Source: Gallionella sp.
Lineage (GTDB): Bacteria; Pseudomonadota; Gammaproteobacteria; Burkholderiales; Gallionellaceae
NCBI GenBank assembly: GCA_028699065.1
Contig: JAQVVH010000002.1
Location: forward strand, 350,175-414,174
Reading direction: 5' to 3'
Length of the DNA: 64,000 nucleotides
Part shown: one piece after another, positions 61,348 through 64,000 of the stretch
Layout: each line of letters opens with the position of its first letter
How positions within the stretch are numbered: the stretch's first letter is position 1
Translations under genes and position numbers: made by a program
Notes under the pieces: generated by a model
The model's input: the letters and a program-made list of their open reading frames with translations, nothing else
Database searches by the model: none
Told to the model about the DNA's origin: nothing

Positions 61348-62964
61348 CTAAACCGGTTTGACCGAACCAGCAACGATACCGGCATCGAATTCGGTTTGTG
61401 CCGTGCGCACAAAATCGTCCTGCGCGAGTGCTGCTTCGGCATGTGCCTGGCGGCTATCGCGAGCCTGCTGCTCAAGGACTGCGGGCGTATCCAGTGCCGC
61501 CCCGCCGATAACCACGGACAGCCGGATCGGCCGGGCAAAATACCCGGTCAGCGCGGTCTGTAATTTCTCCACGGCCAGCTTGTTGCTCTGGAAGTGTTTT
61601 TGCTCCTGCGCCAACTGCAACGTAATCCGGTTATCGGATAATTCCTGCAGTACGCACTGCTTTGCCATCTGTAGTGCAATCCCCTGCAAATTCAGCTGTG
61701 TCACCAGCGTTTGCCAGTCCGGAAGTTCGCCATTCGGAATAACTGGCGGCACAACCTCAGGCTCACGCACGCCCATAGCTACAGGCGCAGAAGATTTGGT
61801 TTCTGCAACCGGCTCGGGAGCATGAATTTTACGAGGACTCACCAGCATTTTTTCACGGGGTATTTCCGCCACTTTCCGGGCGGGCTGAAACGCCAGCATG
61901 CGCAGTAGCGTCATGGTGAATCCGGCATAATCATCCGGCGCGAGCTCAAGATCATTCCGGCCGTGCAGAACAATCTGATAATAAAGCTGCAGCTCGTCGG
62001 CCGCAAAAGTTTCAGCAAGACTTGATAGCCGCTCATAGTCCGGATCGTCCTCGGCAATCGCCTGCGGAATCCGCTTGAGCAAGGCAATGCGATGCAAGAG
62101 GATGGCCAGCTCCTGCAATGCCGCATCAAACGAAATACTGCGCATCTGCATATCCTGTGCGATGGCCAGCAATGATTCGCCCTTCCCTTCAACCAGCGCT
62201 TCCATCAGTGCAAACACATGGCCACGATCAACGGCGCCCAGCATATCGCGCACGATGCTTTCGGTGACGCGTCCCGCGGAAAACGCAATTCCCTGATCCA
62301 GCAGACTCAGTGCATCCCGCATGCTGCCCTCCGCTGCACGGGCAATCAGCGCAAGTGCTGGCGCTTCGAATTCGATTTGCTCCTGCGCAAGCACATGCGA
62401 GAGGCGGTCGGAAATCAGTGCCGGCGGAAGTTGTTTGAGATTGAATTGCAGGCAACGCGACAGCACCGTCACCGGAATTTTTTGCGGATCGGTCGTGGCC
62501 AAGATGAACTTGACGTGCCCCGGCGGCTCTTCCAGCGTCTTGAGCATCGCATTGAATGCAGAGCGCGAAAGCATGTGCACTTCGTCGATGATATAGACCT
62601 TGAAGCGCGCATTTGTAGGGGCATAGAGCGCGCTTTCCAGCAACTCGCGCATGCTGTCCACCTGAGTATTGGAGGCGGCGTCCAGCTCCACAAGATCAAC
62701 GAAACGCCCGGCATCAATATCGCGACAGGCACTGCATTCGCCACACGGTGTGGCACTAACACCTTCAAGGCAATTTAGCGATTTCGCAAAGATCCGGGCG
62801 ATAGTCGTTTTGCCGACACCGCGCGTCCCGGTAAACAGATAAGCATGATGCAAGCGATTCTGCAGCAGCGCATTTTCCAACGCTCTAACTACATGCGACT
62901 GCCCCACCAGTTCGGCGAAAGTACGAGGGCGCCATTTGCGGGCAAGTACGGTGGTTGCGGACAA
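61348..62964 (-). CDS. dnaX: DNA polymerase III subunits gamma/tau
   Basis: VLARKWRPRTFAELVGQSHVVRALENAL...LFTGTRGVGKTTIARIFAKSLNC...YIIDEVHMLS. Confidence 0.96.
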   Translation of the reverse strand: MSATTVLARKWRPRTFAELVGQSHVVRALENALLQNRLHHAYLFTGTRGVGKTTIARIFAKSLNCLEGVSATPCGECSACRDIDAGRFVDLVELDAASNTQVDSMRELLESALYAPTNARFKVYIIDEVHMLSRSAFNAMLKTLEEPPGHVKFILATTDPQKIPVTVLSRCLQFNLKQLPPALISDRLSHVLAQEQIEFEAPALALIARAAEGSMRDALSLLDQGIAFSAGRVTESIVRDMLGAVDRGHVFALMEALVEGKGESLLAIAQDMQMRSISFDAALQELAILLHRIALLKRIPQAIAEDDPDYERLSSLAETFAADELQLYYQIVLHGRNDLELAPDDYAGFTMTLLRMLAFQPARKVAEIPREKMLVSPRKIHAPEPVAETKSSAPVAMGVREPEVVPPVIPNGELPDWQTLVTQLNLQGIALQMAKQCVLQELSDNRITLQLAQEQKHFQSNKLAVEKLQTALTGYFARPIRLSVVIGGAALDTPAVLEQQARDSRQAHAEAALAQDDFVRTAQTEFDAGIVAGSVKPV

Positions 62965-62975
62965 GTCAAACCACG

Positions 62976-63512
62976 TCAGAAATGATAGGTAAAGCGGATC
63001 TGATTGAAATTGATCCCCTGATTCGGCTGCTTGATACTGCCGTTTGAAAGATGCTGGTAGCGATAGCCCAGATCGTACTGATACCGCTCACCAAAACGGA
63101 ATCCGAATCCGAGATGATCGCCAAACTGAAAAGCGCTGCCAAATTTTCGGTTGGCATTAATAAACGTTGGGGAAATCAGATGGAAGCCGATAGCTGCCTC
63201 GGCATAGGGCGCCAAACCACTCAGCGCTTTTTGCTGCAAACGAAACACCGGAGTCAGACCAAAATCGACGATGGACTGATTGTTTCCATCGGCGCTCTTT
63301 CCCTTCCATTCGCCAAGGGACGCTTCCCAGAAACCTGCAATGACCCAGTCACCCTCATCGAACCAGCGCTTGTCCCAGTCCAGAGACACTGCGACCCGCA
63401 TCATATCTGTCGAATCGCCGCTGCCAACTTCCACAGCCGGATTAAGGATGCCGCCGGAAGCCGCCGCATTCGTGGCTAGCAGCGCCAAAAAAATCCCGAG
63501 CATCTTACGCAT
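62976..63512 (-). CDS. pagL: PagL-like lipid A 3-O-deacylase (acyloxyacyl hydrolase family), outer-membrane barrel
   Basis: Signal peptide; YQHLSNGSIKQPNQGINF (HxSN...KxPNxG); C-terminal Phe RFTYHF. Confidence 0.8.
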   Translation of the reverse strand: MRKMLGIFLALLATNAAASGGILNPAVEVGSGDSTDMMRVAVSLDWDKRWFDEGDWVIAGFWEASLGEWKGKSADGNNQSIVDFGLTPVFRLQQKALSGLAPYAEAAIGFHLISPTFINANRKFGSAFQFGDHLGFGFRFGERYQYDLGYRYQHLSNGSIKQPNQGINFNQIRFTYHF

Positions 63513-63540
63513 GGCAAATCCTTTCCGAGCTTCAAAACGG

Positions 63541-63638
63541 GAGGCGAGCCTGACCCCGGCACTTGCGTGTATTGACTATGGCTGCTTCCTTCCGGACCTG
63601 ACCAGTTTTGCCAAACAGCAATGCGGGGAGACCCGCCA
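63541..63638 (-). ncRNA. ffs: 4.5S / small SRP RNA
   Basis: Minus strand contains GGTCAGGTCCGGAAGGAAGCAGCCATAGTCAATACACGCAAGTGCCGGGGTCAGGC, the conserved SRP domain IV hairpin. Confidence 0.92.
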
Positions 63639-63704
63639 ATTCTTTAAACCAAACCTTGGAGCGGGATGATAAATGATGCCGCCCCTAAAATCCACGCATG
63701 TGAC

Positions 63705-63742
63705 CATAAAAACAAAAGACCCGGACAATTATCCGGGTCTTT
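63705..63742 (-). terminator. Intrinsic terminator downstream of tRNA-Lys
   Basis: Minus strand AAAGACCCGGA-TAATTG-TCCGGGTCTTT followed by TGTTTTTA; 11-bp stem. Confidence 0.8.
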
Positions 63743-63749
63743 GAATGAT

Positions 63750-63825
63750 TGGTGGGTCGTGAGTGGATCGAACACTCGACAAACGGATTAAGAGTCCGCT
63801 GCTCTACCAGCTGAGCTAACGACCC
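63750..63825 (-). tRNA. tRNA-Lys(CTT), CCA encoded
   Basis: Minus strand GGGTCGTTAGCTCAGCTGGTAGAGCAGCGGACTCTTAATCCGTTTGTCGAGTGTTCGATCCACTCACGACCCACCA; anticodon loop CTCTTAA. Confidence 0.93.
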
Positions 63826-63879
63826 GTGACTCATTAACAACAACGCCCTCTTGTGGAGGGCATTGTGTTTTACATAAGG

Positions 63880-63996
63880 CGTCTGACGATGACCTACTTT
63901 CACATGGGTAATCCACACTATCATCGGCGCGGAGTTGTTTCACGGTCCTGTTCGGGATGGGAAGGGGTGGTTCCAACTTGCTATGGTCGTCAGACA
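63880..63996 (-). rRNA. rrf: 5S rRNA (distal end of an rRNA operon beyond the window)
   Basis: Minus strand TGTCTGACGACCATAGCAAGTTGGAACCACCCCTTCCCATCCCGAACAGG...GTGAAAGTAGGTCATCGTCAGACGCC. Confidence 0.95.
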
Positions 63997-64000
63997 TAAC

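Noticed and set aside
63836-63870. GCCCTC-TTGTG-GAGGGC hairpin after the 5S gene
   Set aside because: Short stem with a weak T-rich tail on the minus strand; may be partial termination or processing, but the stronger terminator is after tRNA-Lys, so not called separately

Overview
The window is a GC-rich, densely coded chromosomal segment, most likely from a betaproteobacterium (inferred from gene content and order; no taxonomic search was possible). Most of it is core genome. Conserved blocks are: queC-queE-cpoB-pal-tolBARQ-ybgC-ruvB-ruvA-(UbiA-family prenyltransferase)-ruvC-yebC; dapC-dapD-pilU-arsC-like-dapE-prmB-hpnC-hpnD-hpnE (lysine and hopanoid/squalene synthesis); acnA-fumC; def-MTIP-hpt-galU-ligA-zipA; nagZ-acpS-pdxJ-recO-era-rnc-lepB-lepA-mucD-rseC-rseB-rseA-rpoE; nadB; a Ser/Thr kinase plus class III cyclase pair; and rluB-recR-ybaB-dnaX-pagL. 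At the right end are a 4.5S SRP RNA, tRNA-Lys(CTT) and 5S rRNA. The only clear accessory region is about 23.88-31.8 kb: a type I restriction-modification operon (hsdM-hsdS-X-hsdR). X is an OLD-family ATPase/TOPRIM nuclease that is noticeably more AT-rich than hsdM and hsdR, and it sits in the hsdS/hsdR gap where prrC is found in the EcoprrI locus. This is the best candidate for an under-described system. Secondary points of interest are a kinase/cyclase pair with non-canonical cyclase specificity residues, a prenyltransferase translationally nested between ruvC and ruvA, a candidate sigma-E autoregulatory promoter, a terminator-like hairpin before nadB, and paired palindromes upstream of hsdM. 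All product calls come from reading the translated ORFs and recalling motifs; no database search was run.
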